Assembly (NCBI RefSeq): GCF_036881715.1
Contig: NZ_JBAKBF010000007.1
Location: 124,001-188,000, forward strand
Direction of reading: 5' to 3'
From: Pannonibacter anstelovis
GTDB taxonomy: Bacteria; Pseudomonadota; Alphaproteobacteria; Rhizobiales; Stappiaceae
Length of the DNA stretch: 64,000 nt
Shown here: one piece after another, positions 9,077-18,237 of the stretch
How positions within the stretch are numbered: position 1 is the first letter of the stretch
Layout: each line of letters begins with the position of its first letter
Made by a program: the position numbers and the translations under genes
The notes under the pieces: generated by a model
What the model was told of the DNA's origin: nothing
The model's input: the letters and a program-made list of their open reading frames with translations, nothing else
The model's database searches: none

Positions 9077-9100
9077 AGAAGCGGCCCGGGGGCCGCTTCT
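9077..9100 (-). terminator. Rho-independent terminator of gltBD
   Basis: A perfect 10 bp stem (AGAAGCGGCC with its complement) and 4 base loop lies 27 bases past the gltD stop. Read on the minus strand it is followed by TTTGTTTTG, so it ends the gltB-gltD transcript. It could also weakly stop the convergent DUF459 gene. Confidence 0.85.
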
Positions 9101-9126
9101 GAGGGTGTTGCTGTTCGGGCTGCCGC

Positions 9127-10557
9127 TCAGCGGGGCAGGTTGGACGAGCCGGTGAGGAACTCGTCCACGGCGCGGGCGGCCTGACGGCCTTCGCGGATGG
9201 CCCAGACGACCAGCGACTGGCCGCGGCGCACGTCGCCTGCGGCAAAGACGTTGGCATAGCTCGTCTTGTAGTCCTCGGTGTTGGCCTTCACGTTGGTGCG
9301 GCCATCCAGCTCCAGCTTGCCGTCCAGCTCGGCGATGAAGGTGTCGAGGCGCGGGCCGGAGAAGCCGATGGCGGCCATCACCAGATCAGCACGCAGGATG
9401 AACTCCGTGCCGGGGATCGGCTTGCGCTTTTCGTCCACGCGGGCGCACTTGACGCCAACGATGTGCCCGTCCTCGCCCACAAGGCCGAGGGTGGCGGCGG
9501 AGAATTCGCGCTCGGCACCTTCGGCCTGCGAGGAAGAGGTGCGGAACTTCGTCGGCCAGTAGGGCCACACGGTCAGCTTGTCTTCCTTCAGCGGCGGGAT
9601 CGGGCGGATGTCGAGCTGGGTCACCGACAGGGCGCCCTGGCGGAAGGCCGTGCCGACGCAGTCGGAGGCGGTGTCGCCGCCGCCGATGACGACCACATGC
9701 TTGCCCGCAGCCCAGATCGGAGCCTCGCCCGATACATCCTCGCCGCCGACGCGGCGGTTCTGCTGGACCAGATAGTCCATCGCCCAGTGGCAGCCTTCCA
9801 GCTCCATGCCGGAGACGCCCGGATCACGCGGACGCTCGGCACCGGCGCAGATGATCACCGCATCATGGCGCTCGGACAGCTCTTCCATGGTGACGGTGAC
9901 ACCGACGTTAACGCCATAGTGGAAGGTGACGCCTTCTTCTTCCAGCTGCTTGACGCGCAGGTCGATGTGGCGCTTTTCCATCTTGAAGTCCGGAATGCCA
10001 TAGCGCAGCAGGCCGCCGGCCTTGGGCTCGCGCTCGTAGACATGGACGGTGTGTCCGGCGCGGGCCAGCTGCTGGGCTGCGGCCATGCCGGCCGGTCCGC
10101 CGCCGATGATGGCAACCGTCTTGCCGGTCTTGGTGGCGGAGGGCTCGGCGCGGATCCAGCCTTCCTTCCAGCCCTTGTCGGCAATCGCCTGCTCGATCGT
10201 CTTGATGTTGACCGGCGCGTCCTCAAGGTTCAGCGTGCAGGCTTCCTCGCACGGGGCGGGGCAGACGCGGCCGGTGAACTCCGGGAAGTTGTTGGTCGAA
10301 TGCAGGTTGCGCAGCGCCAGTTCCCAGTCGCCCTGATAGACCAGATCGTTCCAGTCCGGGATCTGGTTGTGCACGGGGCAGCCGGTGGGGCCGTGGCAAT
10401 AGGGGATGCCGCAATCCATGCAGCGGGCCGCCTGACGCTCGACTTCGCCCTGGTTCAGCGGCAGGGTAAACTCGCGGAAATGGCGGATACGGTCTGATGC
10501 CGGCTGGTACTTCTGCTCCTGCCGGTCGATTTCCAAAAATCCGGTGACCTTGCCCAA
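9127..10557 (-). CDS. gltD: Glutamate synthase (NADPH), small subunit
   Basis: The 476-residue protein shows the N-terminal iron-sulfur binding Cys clusters (C46, C49, C54, C60 and C99, C103, C107) and two dinucleotide-binding folds (IIGGGPAGMAAAQ near 150 for FAD and VVIGGGDTASD near 290 for NADPH). GltD oxidises NADPH and passes electrons to GltB for reductive synthesis of glutamate from 2-oxoglutarate and glutamine. Length and motifs match the family in full. It lies 123 bp downstream of gltB on the same strand and shares the terminator at 9077-9100. That intergenic gap holds no obvious promoter, so one operon is likely. Confidence 0.97.
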   Translation of the reverse strand: MGKVTGFLEIDRQEQKYQPASDRIRHFREFTLPLNQGEVERQAARCMDCGIPYCHGPTGCPVHNQIPDWNDLVYQGDWELALRNLHSTNNFPEFTGRVCPAPCEEACTLNLEDAPVNIKTIEQAIADKGWKEGWIRAEPSATKTGKTVAIIGGGPAGMAAAQQLARAGHTVHVYEREPKAGGLLRYGIPDFKMEKRHIDLRVKQLEEEGVTFHYGVNVGVTVTMEELSERHDAVIICAGAERPRDPGVSGMELEGCHWAMDYLVQQNRRVGGEDVSGEAPIWAAGKHVVVIGGGDTASDCVGTAFRQGALSVTQLDIRPIPPLKEDKLTVWPYWPTKFRTSSSQAEGAEREFSAATLGLVGEDGHIVGVKCARVDEKRKPIPGTEFILRADLVMAAIGFSGPRLDTFIAELDGKLELDGRTNVKANTEDYKTSYANVFAAGDVRRGQSLVVWAIREGRQAARAVDEFLTGSSNLPR

Positions 10558-10680
10558 GGTGACCTCCTCAAAACTCGTTTCATCCTCAGCCGCCTCGACC
10601 TGTTTTCAGGGAGACGGCTCTGTTGCCGGGTGGTGCCGGCCCTCAGCGTGTCCCGCGAGGGCCGGGTGCAGGTGGCGGGC

Positions 10681-13600
10681 TTATTCCGCCGCCACCATGC
10701 CGAGCCGTTTCTCTTCCATCTCGCGCAAGGCCCGGCGGTACTCGACGGGCATCACCTTGACGAATTTCGGCCTGTACACATCCCAGGCATCCAGGATCGC
10801 CTGAGCCTTGGTGGAGCCGGTGTGGGCCACATGATTGGACAGGAGCTGGCGCAGGCGCTCGTCGTCATGGCGGGTCATGTCGCCCGTCACGTCCACGCGG
10901 CCCTTGTGCTCGATGTCGCCGCCATGGTGGTGCAGCTTCTCCAGCAGATCGTCTTCCTCGGCGACCGGCTCGATGTCGACCATGGCGAGGTTGCAGCGCG
11001 ACGAGAAGGTGCCGTCTTCGTCCAGCACGTAGGCGATGCCGCCCGACATGCCGGCTGCGAAGTTGCGTCCGGTCTGGCCGATAACGACGACAATGCCGCC
11101 AGTCATGTACTCGCAGCCGTGGTCACCCACGCCCTCGACCACCGCAATCGCACCGGAGTTGCGCACGGCGAAACGCTCGCCCGCAACACCGCGGAAGTAG
11201 CACTCACCTTCGGTCGCACCGTAAAGCACAGTGTTGCCGACGATGATGGACTCTTCCGGCACGATCCGCGCCTTGTCCGACGGGCGCACGATGATCTTGC
11301 CGCCCGACAGGCCCTTGCCGACGTAGTCGTTGGCATCGCCCCGCAGCTCCATGGTGATGCCGCGGGCGAGGAAGGCGCCGAAGGCCTGGCCGGCAGTGCC
11401 CTTCAGGTTGATCTTCAGCGTATCCGCCGCCAGGCCCTTGTGGCCGTAGCGCTTGGCCACTTCGCCCGAGAGCATGGCACCGGCAGACCGGTCGACCGAG
11501 CAGATGGTCTCCTCGACGATGGTCGGCGTCTTGTCTTCCAGCGCCGGACGGGCAGCCGCGATGAGGCGGCGGTCCAGAATATCCGTGATCGGATGCTCCT
11601 GGCGCTGGGTCCAGCGGGTTTCTTCCGGAGCTGCCTCCGGCTGGAAGAAGATACGGCCGAAGTCGAGGCCCTTCGCCTTCCAGTGGTCGATGGCGGTTTC
11701 CTTGTCGAGGAAGTCCGAGCGGCCGATGATCTCATTGAGGTCGGCAACGCCGAGAGAGGCCATCAGTTCGCGCAGCTCTTCCGCGACGAAGAAGAAGTAG
11801 TTGATCACATGCTCCGGCGTGCCCTTGAAGCGCTTGCGCAGCACCGGGTCCTGGGTGGCGATGCCAACCGGGCAGGTGTTGAGGTGGCACTTGCGCATCA
11901 TCAGGCAGCCTGCGGCGATCAGCGGCGCGGTGGCAAAGCCGAACTCGTCCGCACCCAGCAGGGCGCCGATGAGCACGTCACGGCCGGTCTTCAGGCCGCC
12001 GTCCACCTGCAGCGCCACGCGGGAGCGCAGGCCGTTCAGCACCAGCGTCTGCTGGGTTTCGGCAAGGCCGATTTCCCAGGGGCTGCCGGCGTGCTTGATC
12101 GAGGTCAGCGGCGAAGCGCCGGTGCCGCCGTCATAACCGGAGACCGTGATGTGGTCGGCGCGGGCCTTGGCAACGCCTGCAGCCACCGTGCCCACACCCA
12201 CTTCCGACACCAGCTTCACGGAGATGTCGGCTTCCGGGTTCACGTTCTTCAGGTCGTAGATCAGCTGCGCCAGATCTTCGATCGAGTAGATGTCATGGTG
12301 CGGCGGGGGCGAAATCAGGCCCACGCCCGGGGTCGAGTGGCGCACCTTGGCGATGACCGCATCCACCTTGTGGCCCGGCAGCTGGCCGCCTTCACCGGGC
12401 TTTGCGCCCTGTGCCACCTTGATCTGCAGCATGTCCGCATTGACCAGATATTCGGTGGTGACACCGAAACGGCCGGACGCGATCTGCTTGATGGCGGAAC
12501 GCTGCGGGTTCATCGAGCCGTCCGGCAGCGGCTTGAAGCGCTCGGCTTCCTCGCCGCCTTCACCGGTGTTCGACTTACCGCCGATCTTGTTCATGGCGAT
12601 GGCCAGCGACGTATGCGCCTCGCGGCTGATCGAGCCAAAGGACATGGCGCCGGTGACGAAGCGGCGGACGATCTTTTCGGCCGGTTCCACCTCGCCGATG
12701 GAGATGGGCTTGCGGCCCAGCTCTTCCGCGCTCTTGATGCGGAACATGCCACGGATCGAGAAGCGGCCGGTTTCCTTGTTGGAAAGCTCGGCGAACTCGC
12801 GGTACTTGTCCGGCAGGTTGCCGCGCACGGCGTGCTGCAGGGTGGCGATGGAGTCCGGCGTCCACATGTGGCTCTCGCCACGGATGCGGTAGGCGTACTC
12901 ACCGCCCACTTCCAGCGACCGGCGCAGGATGGCGACATCCTCGAAGGCCATCTGGTGGCGCATGACGGTTTCCTGCGCCACTTCTTTCAGGCCGATGCCT
13001 TCGATGGTCGTTGCCGTGCCGAAGAAGTACTTCTCGACAAAGGCGGACGACAGGCCGATGGCGTCGAAGATCTGTGCGCCGCAATAGGACTGGTAGGTCG
13101 AGATGCCCATCTTGGACATGACCTTGAGGATGCCCTTGTCGATGGACTTGATGTAGCGGTAGACCACTTCATCGGCATCGACTTCCTCGGGGAAGTCCAT
13201 CTCGTGGTGCATCGAGAGCAGGGTCTCGAAGGCGAGATACGGGTTGATTGCCTCGGCGCCGTAGCCTGCCAGCACGCAGAAATGATGGATTTCGCGTGCT
13301 TCACCTGTCTCCACCACGAGGCCCACAGACGTGCGCAGGCCCTTGCGGATCAGGTGATGGTGCACGGCGGCGGTGGCCAGCAGCGCCGGAATGGCGATGC
13401 GGGCACGGCTGATCAGGCGGTCCGACAGGATGATGATGTTGTCACCGTCCCGCACGGCCTTCTCGGCGCGCTGGCACAGTTCCTCCAGCGCATCTTCCAT
13501 GCCGTCAGCCCCACGGGCAGCGGAATAGGTGATGTCGAGCGTCTTGGCCGAGAAGTGGTTGTCCGCGATGTCGCCAATGCGGCGGATCTTTTCCAGATCC

Positions 13601-15417
13601 TCGTTGGTGAGGATCGGCTGGCGGACTTCCAGGCGCTTGGCGTGCGACAGGCCCTTGAGGTCGAACAGGTTCGGGCGCGGGCCGATGAAGGAGACGAGGC
13701 TCATCACCAGCTCTTCGCGGATCGGATCGATCGGCGGGTTCGTTACCTGGGCGAAGTTCTGCTTGAAGTAGGTGTAAAGCAGCTTCGACTTGTCGGAGAG
13801 CGCCGAAATCGGCGTGTCCGTGCCCATGGAGCCCACGGCTTCCTGACCCACGGTCGCCATCGGCTGCATCAACAGCTTGATGTCTTCCTGGGTATAGCCA
13901 AAGGCCTGCTGGCGGTCGAGCAGGCTTTCACCGGCCACGGGAGCGCGCTCGCGCACGCCCGGCATGTCCTCAAGCACGATCTGCGAACGGTGCAGCCAGT
14001 CCTTGTAGGGGTTGGCGGTGGAAAGCTGGCGCTTGATCTCGTCGTCGGAGACGATGCGGCCTTCTTCCAGGTCGATGAGCAGCATCTTGCCCGGCTGCAG
14101 GCGCCACTTCTTGACGATCTTTTCGTCCGGAATGGGCAGAACGCCTACTTCCGAGGACATGATGACATAATCATCATCGGTGACGATATAGCGGGCCGGG
14201 CGCAGGCCGTTGCGGTCCAGCGTCGCGCCGATCTGGCGGCCATCGGTGAAGGCCACGGCGGCCGGGCCGTCCCACGGCTCCATGATGGCTGCATGATAGG
14301 CGTAGAAAGCGCGGCGGTTCTCGTCCATCAGCGGGTTGCCGGCCCAGGCTTCCGGGATCAGCATCATCGCCGCATGGGCCAGCGAGTAGCCACCCATGAC
14401 GAGGAATTCCAGCGCATTATCGAAGCAGGCGGTGTCCGACTGGCCTTCGTAGGAGATCGGCCACAGCTTGGTGATGTCGTCGCCGAACAGCGGCGAGGAC
14501 ACGGACGCCTGACGGGCGGCCATCCAGTTGACGTTGCCGCGCAGGGTGTTGATCTCGCCGTTATGCGCCACCATGCGGTAGGGGTGGGCGAGATCCCAGG
14601 ACGGGAACGTGTTGGTGGAGAAGCGCTGGTGCACGAGGGCGAGGGCAGAGGTGAAGCGCTCGTCCTTCAGGTCCTTGTAATAGGCGCCCAGCTGGTAGGC
14701 GAGGAACATGCCCTTGTAGACCAGGGTGCGGCTGGACATGGAGACCACGTAGAAGCCGTGCTTCACCGCATCGCTCTCGGCGCGCACGACATTCGAGATC
14801 ACCTTGCGCAGGATGAACAGCCGGCGCTCGAAGGTGGTCTGGTCGATGCCATCAGCCGCGCCTATGAAGAGCTGGCTTGAATAGGGCTCGGTGGCGGCGA
14901 TGTCCGGCGCCTTGGACAGGGAAGAATTGTCGACCGGCACGTCGCGCCAGCCGAGCACCTTCTGGCCTTCGGCGGCAACAACGCGCTCGACGATCGCCAC
15001 GCACTTGGCGCGCAGTGCTGCGTCCTGCGGCAGGAACAGGAAGCCGACGCCATACTGGCCCGGCTCCGGCAGGGCTACCCCCTGCGCCGACAGTTCGGCC
15101 TTGAAGAAGTCATGCGGGATCTGCACGAGCATGCCCGCGCCGTCGCCCATCAGCGGGTCGGCGCCAACCGCACCGCGGTGGGTGAGGTTTTCGAGGATGT
15201 TCAGGCCGTCCGCGACGACCTTGTGCGATTTCTGACCTTTGAGATGCGCAATGAAGCCGACGCCGCAGGCGTCGTGTTCGCGAGAAGGATTGTAGAGCCC
15301 TTTATCTGCCGCCTCGCGCAGACGCGTGGCGATAGTGGTCGCGGTGCGGGCTTTGTCCGCTTCCTTGCGCCCTGCTACGGCCATGGCTGTGCTGGTGGTC
15401 AGCTCACTCTTCATCAT
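10681..15417 (-). CDS. gltB: Glutamate synthase (NADPH), large subunit
   Basis: I choose the ATG at 15417 (product 1578 residues, M-M-K-S-E), preceded by a GAGGG ribosome site; the frame is open further upstream but carries no family-like sequence. Residues 1-50 are a propeptide removed to expose the nucleophile Cys51 in HDACGVGF of the type II glutamine amidotransferase domain (51 to about 450). Then come the central domain, the FMN-binding synthase domain (GEGGEEAERF, SGYDGGTGASPLTS, and the iron-sulfur Cys cluster in GCLMMRKCHLNTCPVG) and the C-terminal glutamate-synthase beta-helix. It makes glutamate from glutamine and 2-oxoglutarate with GltD. The upstream leader is unusually structured (15418-16068). 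Confidence 0.97.
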   Translation of the reverse strand: MMKSELTTSTAMAVAGRKEADKARTATTIATRLREAADKGLYNPSREHDACGVGFIAHLKGQKSHKVVADGLNILENLTHRGAVGADPLMGDGAGMLVQIPHDFFKAELSAQGVALPEPGQYGVGFLFLPQDAALRAKCVAIVERVVAAEGQKVLGWRDVPVDNSSLSKAPDIAATEPYSSQLFIGAADGIDQTTFERRLFILRKVISNVVRAESDAVKHGFYVVSMSSRTLVYKGMFLAYQLGAYYKDLKDERFTSALALVHQRFSTNTFPSWDLAHPYRMVAHNGEINTLRGNVNWMAARQASVSSPLFGDDITKLWPISYEGQSDTACFDNALEFLVMGGYSLAHAAMMLIPEAWAGNPLMDENRRAFYAYHAAIMEPWDGPAAVAFTDGRQIGATLDRNGLRPARYIVTDDDYVIMSSEVGVLPIPDEKIVKKWRLQPGKMLLIDLEEGRIVSDDEIKRQLSTANPYKDWLHRSQIVLEDMPGVRERAPVAGESLLDRQQAFGYTQEDIKLLMQPMATVGQEAVGSMGTDTPISALSDKSKLLYTYFKQNFAQVTNPPIDPIREELVMSLVSFIGPRPNLFDLKGLSHAKRLEVRQPILTNEDLEKIRRIGDIADNHFSAKTLDITYSAARGADGMEDALEELCQRAEKAVRDGDNIIILSDRLISRARIAIPALLATAAVHHHLIRKGLRTSVGLVVETGEAREIHHFCVLAGYGAEAINPYLAFETLLSMHHEMDFPEEVDADEVVYRYIKSIDKGILKVMSKMGISTYQSYCGAQIFDAIGLSSAFVEKYFFGTATTIEGIGLKEVAQETVMRHQMAFEDVAILRRSLEVGGEYAYRIRGESHMWTPDSIATLQHAVRGNLPDKYREFAELSNKETGRFSIRGMFRIKSAEELGRKPISIGEVEPAEKIVRRFVTGAMSFGSISREAHTSLAIAMNKIGGKSNTGEGGEEAERFKPLPDGSMNPQRSAIKQIASGRFGVTTEYLVNADMLQIKVAQGAKPGEGGQLPGHKVDAVIAKVRHSTPGVGLISPPPHHDIYSIEDLAQLIYDLKNVNPEADISVKLVSEVGVGTVAAGVAKARADHITVSGYDGGTGASPLTSIKHAGSPWEIGLAETQQTLVLNGLRSRVALQVDGGLKTGRDVLIGALLGADEFGFATAPLIAAGCLMMRKCHLNTCPVGIATQDPVLRKRFKGTPEHVINYFFFVAEELRELMASLGVADLNEIIGRSDFLDKETAIDHWKAKGLDFGRIFFQPEAAPEETRWTQRQEHPITDILDRRLIAAARPALEDKTPTIVEETICSVDRSAGAMLSGEVAKRYGHKGLAADTLKINLKGTAGQAFGAFLARGITMELRGDANDYVGKGLSGGKIIVRPSDKARIVPEESIIVGNTVLYGATEGECYFRGVAGERFAVRNSGAIAVVEGVGDHGCEYMTGGIVVVIGQTGRNFAAGMSGGIAYVLDEDGTFSSRCNLAMVDIEPVAEEDDLLEKLHHHGGDIEHKGRVDVTGDMTRHDDERLRQLLSNHVAHTGSTKAQAILDAWDVYRPKFVKVMPVEYRRALREMEEKRLGMVAAE

Positions 15418-16068
15418 ATGCGCCCTCACTGTAATCCAGTGTTTCCGCAGCCGTCCTTGGGTCGCATGCGCACACCTTCCCCCTCTTGGGGGCAAGACAC
15501 GCAGATCTCCCTCAGCCTGTGCCGCGGCTCTGTCGTAGTTTTAACGCTTCGCTTCCACAAAGCGAATCGTCTTGTGGCGAAAGCAAGCCTCCCGCTTCGC
15601 CGGTGATGCCCTGTTTCTGCCTGCCGCACGGGGCAGCAAGGCAGTCGTGAGCCTGTCCGCAGGCTCTCGCATGAGGTGCCGGTGTCTGTGGTGCCTCCCC
15701 CATATCCGGCGATTGCCGCGGATTGGCCACGGCCCAGCGAGTAACCTCGTGGCTCAAAAAAGGGACAGTATTCCTGCCCTATTCCGAGCTGGGGGAACAT
15801 GCCAGATTTCCCCCGGGGGGGCAAGACCGTTTATAAGGATTAAAATTCATTTTGTTTCGCCATTTGCAGCGTCAGGTTCATTTTCGGAACGGGTGGCGGC
15901 GGAATGAGCAACAAAGTTTCATGATTGGAGTTCACACTCCCGGCATCAGCAGCCGGTTCCGCCGTCACGGGCCTTTGATTTCCCGGCGGCGGGGGAATGC
16001 AGCAGGATGCAGCCATCCGGGAAACGGCGCCATCGGGGGAGCCGGGACGGATCAAGTGAGGTAGGAAA
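15418..16068. other. 651 bp divergent intergenic region gltB / bufferin operon
   Basis: No convincing protein gene is seen. The region holds the promoters of gltB (minus) and bufA (plus) and several hairpins: TTCGCTT with its complement at 15548-15566, GAGCCTG with its complement at 15649-15666, GGGGGAA with TTCCCCC at 15791-15814, and a terminator-like stem at 15756-15780. The part near 15830-15860 is AT-rich (TTTATAAGGATTAAAATTC) and could carry a minus-strand -10 element. I looked for copper-responsive, sigmaF-like (GTAACC occurs near 15741 but without the paired CGAA) and EcfG-like sites and found no full match. Confidence 0.5.
15756..15780 (-). terminator. Possible attenuator/terminator in gltB leader
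   Basis: Read on the minus strand, GGGCAG, a five-base loop and CTGTCCC (one bulged T) form a stem directly followed by six Ts. It sits about 340 bases upstream of the gltB start, downstream of another hairpin (15791-15814). It could end a short RNA started near 15830 or attenuate gltB. The stem is only six pairs, so confidence is modest. Confidence 0.4.
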
Positions 16069-16368
16069 ATGAGCAAGACCCTTCTTTCTGCGGCAATGGT
16101 GGCAGGTGCCGTGGCGGCGGCAGTGGCAGGCGTGACCGCATCGACGGAAGCTGGCGCACAGGCAAAGGAAAAGTGCTACGGCGTGTCGCTCGCCGGCAAG
16201 AATGACTGCAAGGCTGGCCCGGGCACGACCTGCGCCGGTACGTCTACGGTCGACTACCAGGGCAATGCCTGGACGCTGGTGCCCGCCGGTACCTGCACAG
16301 AGATGAAGCTGCCTGACGGCCGCATGGGCTCGCTGACCGAGCTGCAGCGCGATCTGCCGAAGTCCTGA
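16069..16368 (+). CDS. bufA: Bufferin-type precursor peptide, DUF2282 (BufA1)
   Basis: This 99-residue protein has a long Ala/Val-rich Sec signal peptide (residues 1 to about 32, ending AGAQA) and a core with four Cys at 36, 47, 55 and 76 in the spacing of DUF2282 proteins (EKCYGV, KNDCKAG, TTCAGTS, GTCTE). Bufferins are ribosomally made, modified peptides: the two central Cys are reported to become thiooxazole heterocycles while the outer two stay as thiols or a disulfide, and the mature periplasmic peptide binds copper. The gene leads an operon with a DUF692 enzyme, DUF2063 partner and DoxX, the canonical order. An AGGTAGGA ribosome site precedes the ATG. Confidence 0.9.
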   Translation: MSKTLLSAAMVAGAVAAAVAGVTASTEAGAQAKEKCYGVSLAGKNDCKAGPGTTCAGTSTVDYQGNAWTLVPAGTCTEMKLPDGRMGSLTELQRDLPKS

Positions 16369-16447
16369 GGCGGCGGGACCGGAATGAAGGATCAAGGCTT
16401 CCGGCAGTCGCTGCCGGAAGCCGCATTGCGGGGGAGCGGTAGCCATC

Positions 16448-17347
16448 ATGACCGGGCTGCAGGACAAGGCGGACCTCAGTTTCACCCTGCCGCAGCGCGG
16501 CGGTGCAGGGCTGAAGCCAGAGCACTACAGCGAAATTCTGGCGCAGAAGCCCGATATCGGCTTCTTCGAGATCCACGCCGAAAACTACATGGGCGCAGGC
16601 GGCGCGCCGCATCATTATCTGGAGCGGATCAGGGCGGACTATCCCCTCTCGCTGCATGGTGTGGGACTGTCGATTGGCGGCGATGGCCCGCTGGATGAAG
16701 CCCATCTTGCCCGGCTGAAGCATCTTTGCGCGCGCTATGAGCCGGCTGCTTTCTCCGAGCATCTGGCCTGGTCCAGCCATGACACCATTTTCCTGAACGA
16801 TCTCTTGCCGCTGCCCTACACACAGGCGCGGCTGGATGTGGTCTGTGATCATATTGACCGGGTGCAGGAGGTGCTGGGGCGGCGCATGCTGCTGGAAAAC
16901 CCGTCCACCTACGTGGCCTTTGCCTCCAGCGAGATGGACGAGCTGAGCTTTCTGGCCGGGATTGTCCGGCGCACCGGCTGCGGGCTGCTGCTCGACGTCA
17001 ACAATGTCCATGTTTCCGCCGTTAATCACCGCCGCGATGCGCGGGACTATCTGGCGGCTTTTCCCATTGAACATGTGGGCGAGATTCATCTCGGCGGCCA
17101 TGCGCCGGACACCGACGACGAGGGCGGGCCTCTGTTGATCGATGCCCATGACCGGGAGGTGGACGAAGCGGTCTGGAGCCTCTTCGCAGATCTCATGGCG
17201 CGAACCGGGCCGCTGCCAGTGCTGATCGAGTGGGACAACAACGTGCCATCCTGGCCGGTGCTGCTGGGGCAGGTGCAGGAGGCGGAGCAGATCATGGCCC
17301 AACTCCGGCATGAGGCCCGGCCGCACGGACTGTTGCGTCATGGCTGA
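16448..17347 (+). CDS. bufB: DUF692 multinuclear non-heme iron oxygenase (MNIO), BufB
   Basis: The 299-residue protein has the TIM-barrel pattern and metal-ligand motifs of DUF692: HAENYMG, LHGVGLSIGG, SEHLAWSS, LLENPSTY, LLLDVNNVHVSA, GEIHLGGHA, IDAHDREV and LIEWDNN. These supply the His, Asp, Glu and Asn ligands of a multi-iron centre. By family knowledge BufB converts precursor Cys residues to heterocycles, helped by its DUF2063 partner; the related MbnB acts on methanobactin. Translation starts at ATG 16448 after GGGGAG. The stop overlaps the next gene by 8 bases (17340-17347), which couples synthesis of the two partners. Substrate assignment to the adjacent peptide is inference from the operon. 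Confidence 0.93.
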   Translation: MTGLQDKADLSFTLPQRGGAGLKPEHYSEILAQKPDIGFFEIHAENYMGAGGAPHHYLERIRADYPLSLHGVGLSIGGDGPLDEAHLARLKHLCARYEPAAFSEHLAWSSHDTIFLNDLLPLPYTQARLDVVCDHIDRVQEVLGRRMLLENPSTYVAFASSEMDELSFLAGIVRRTGCGLLLDVNNVHVSAVNHRRDARDYLAAFPIEHVGEIHLGGHAPDTDDEGGPLLIDAHDREVDEAVWSLFADLMARTGPLPVLIEWDNNVPSWPVLLGQVQEAEQIMAQLRHEARPHGLLRHG

Positions 17348-18119
17348 GCAGGCCTCTGTCTCCGGTGCAGCCTTTGCCGCGGCGCTGATGCGGGCCGATC
17401 TGCCGGTGCCGCAGGATGTGACCGGCCCGGACGGCGCTCCCGCCCCCAAGCGTTTCGGCGTCTATCGCAACAATGTCATCGTCAGCCTGACCGAAGCGTT
17501 GATGGCGACCTATCCGGCGCTGGTGCGGCTGCTGGGAGAGGAGTATTTCCGGGCACTTGCGAGGCTTTATGTGAGCGCCGAACCGCCGTCCTCGCCCGTG
17601 CTTCTGACCTATGGCGGCAGCTTTTCCAGCTTCATTGCAGGGTTTCCGCCACTGGCAGGCTATCCTTATCTGCCGGATGTGGCCCGGCTGGAATGGGCCT
17701 GGCTCGAGGCCTATCACGCGGCAGACCGGACGTCGCTTGATCCGGGCCAGCTTGCAGCTGTGCCGCCGGAGCAGCTGGGCGCCCTGCGCTTCACGCTGCA
17801 CCCGTCCTGCCATCTGGTTGTCTCGCCTTATCCAGTGCTGGATCTGGTCAGGGCCAACCGGTTCGAACTTGAAGGGGGCGTAGAGGTTGATCCGGGGCAG
17901 GGGCAGAGTGTACTTCTCACCCGGCCCCGTATTGATGTCATTCTTCACCCCTTGGAAGAGGGGGAGGCAGCTTTCATGACAGCGCTGACGGCTGGCGAGT
18001 ATCTTGCGGAGGCGGCAGGCAGCGCGCTGGCTGTGGACCCGGCCTTTGATCTCGCTGCTGCCATCGGGTTGTTGCTGCGCAGCGGCGCAGCTTGTGAATG
18101 CCAAATTGACCTTGCGTAA
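17340..18119 (+). CDS. bufC: DUF2063 MNIO partner protein, BufC
   Basis: I start this at ATG 17340, which overlaps the end of bufB by 8 bases; the frame extends 30 bases further but without a ribosome site. The 259-residue protein carries the DUF2063 N-terminal region (FGVYRNNVIVSLTEALMATYPALVRLLGEEYF-type sequence near 37-70; ARLYVSAEPPSSPVL follows) and a C-terminal domain rich in Glu/Leu. Family members bind the precursor leader and present it to the DUF692 enzyme; earlier annotation as DNA-binding is probably misleading. The C-terminal half is less conserved in general, so details of binding cannot be read here. Confidence 0.9.
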   Translation: MAEQASVSGAAFAAALMRADLPVPQDVTGPDGAPAPKRFGVYRNNVIVSLTEALMATYPALVRLLGEEYFRALARLYVSAEPPSSPVLLTYGGSFSSFIAGFPPLAGYPYLPDVARLEWAWLEAYHAADRTSLDPGQLAAVPPEQLGALRFTLHPSCHLVVSPYPVLDLVRANRFELEGGVEVDPGQGQSVLLTRPRIDVILHPLEEGEAAFMTALTAGEYLAEAAGSALAVDPAFDLAAAIGLLLRSGAACECQIDLA

Positions 18120-18237
18120 ATTTTATCCGGATGCACTCTAAGATCAGGCCTTGCCACGCTGACGCATCACGCCTCGAAAAATGCTCAGAAGATGCTCGGG
18201 CCTGATTTGATACCCGGAACTGTCCGGGAGGGACACA

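Noticed and set aside
10630..14880. A 1416-codon open frame on the plus strand opposite gltB
   Set aside because: It mirrors the codon pattern of gltB in the antisense frame, has no recognisable domain and no ribosome site; long antisense frames are normal in GC-rich genes.
15735..15800. SigmaF (GTAACC) or EcfG (GGAAC) promoter for the bufferin operon
   Set aside because: GTAACC occurs near 15741 and GGAAC near 15794, but neither has its partner -10 element at the right distance.
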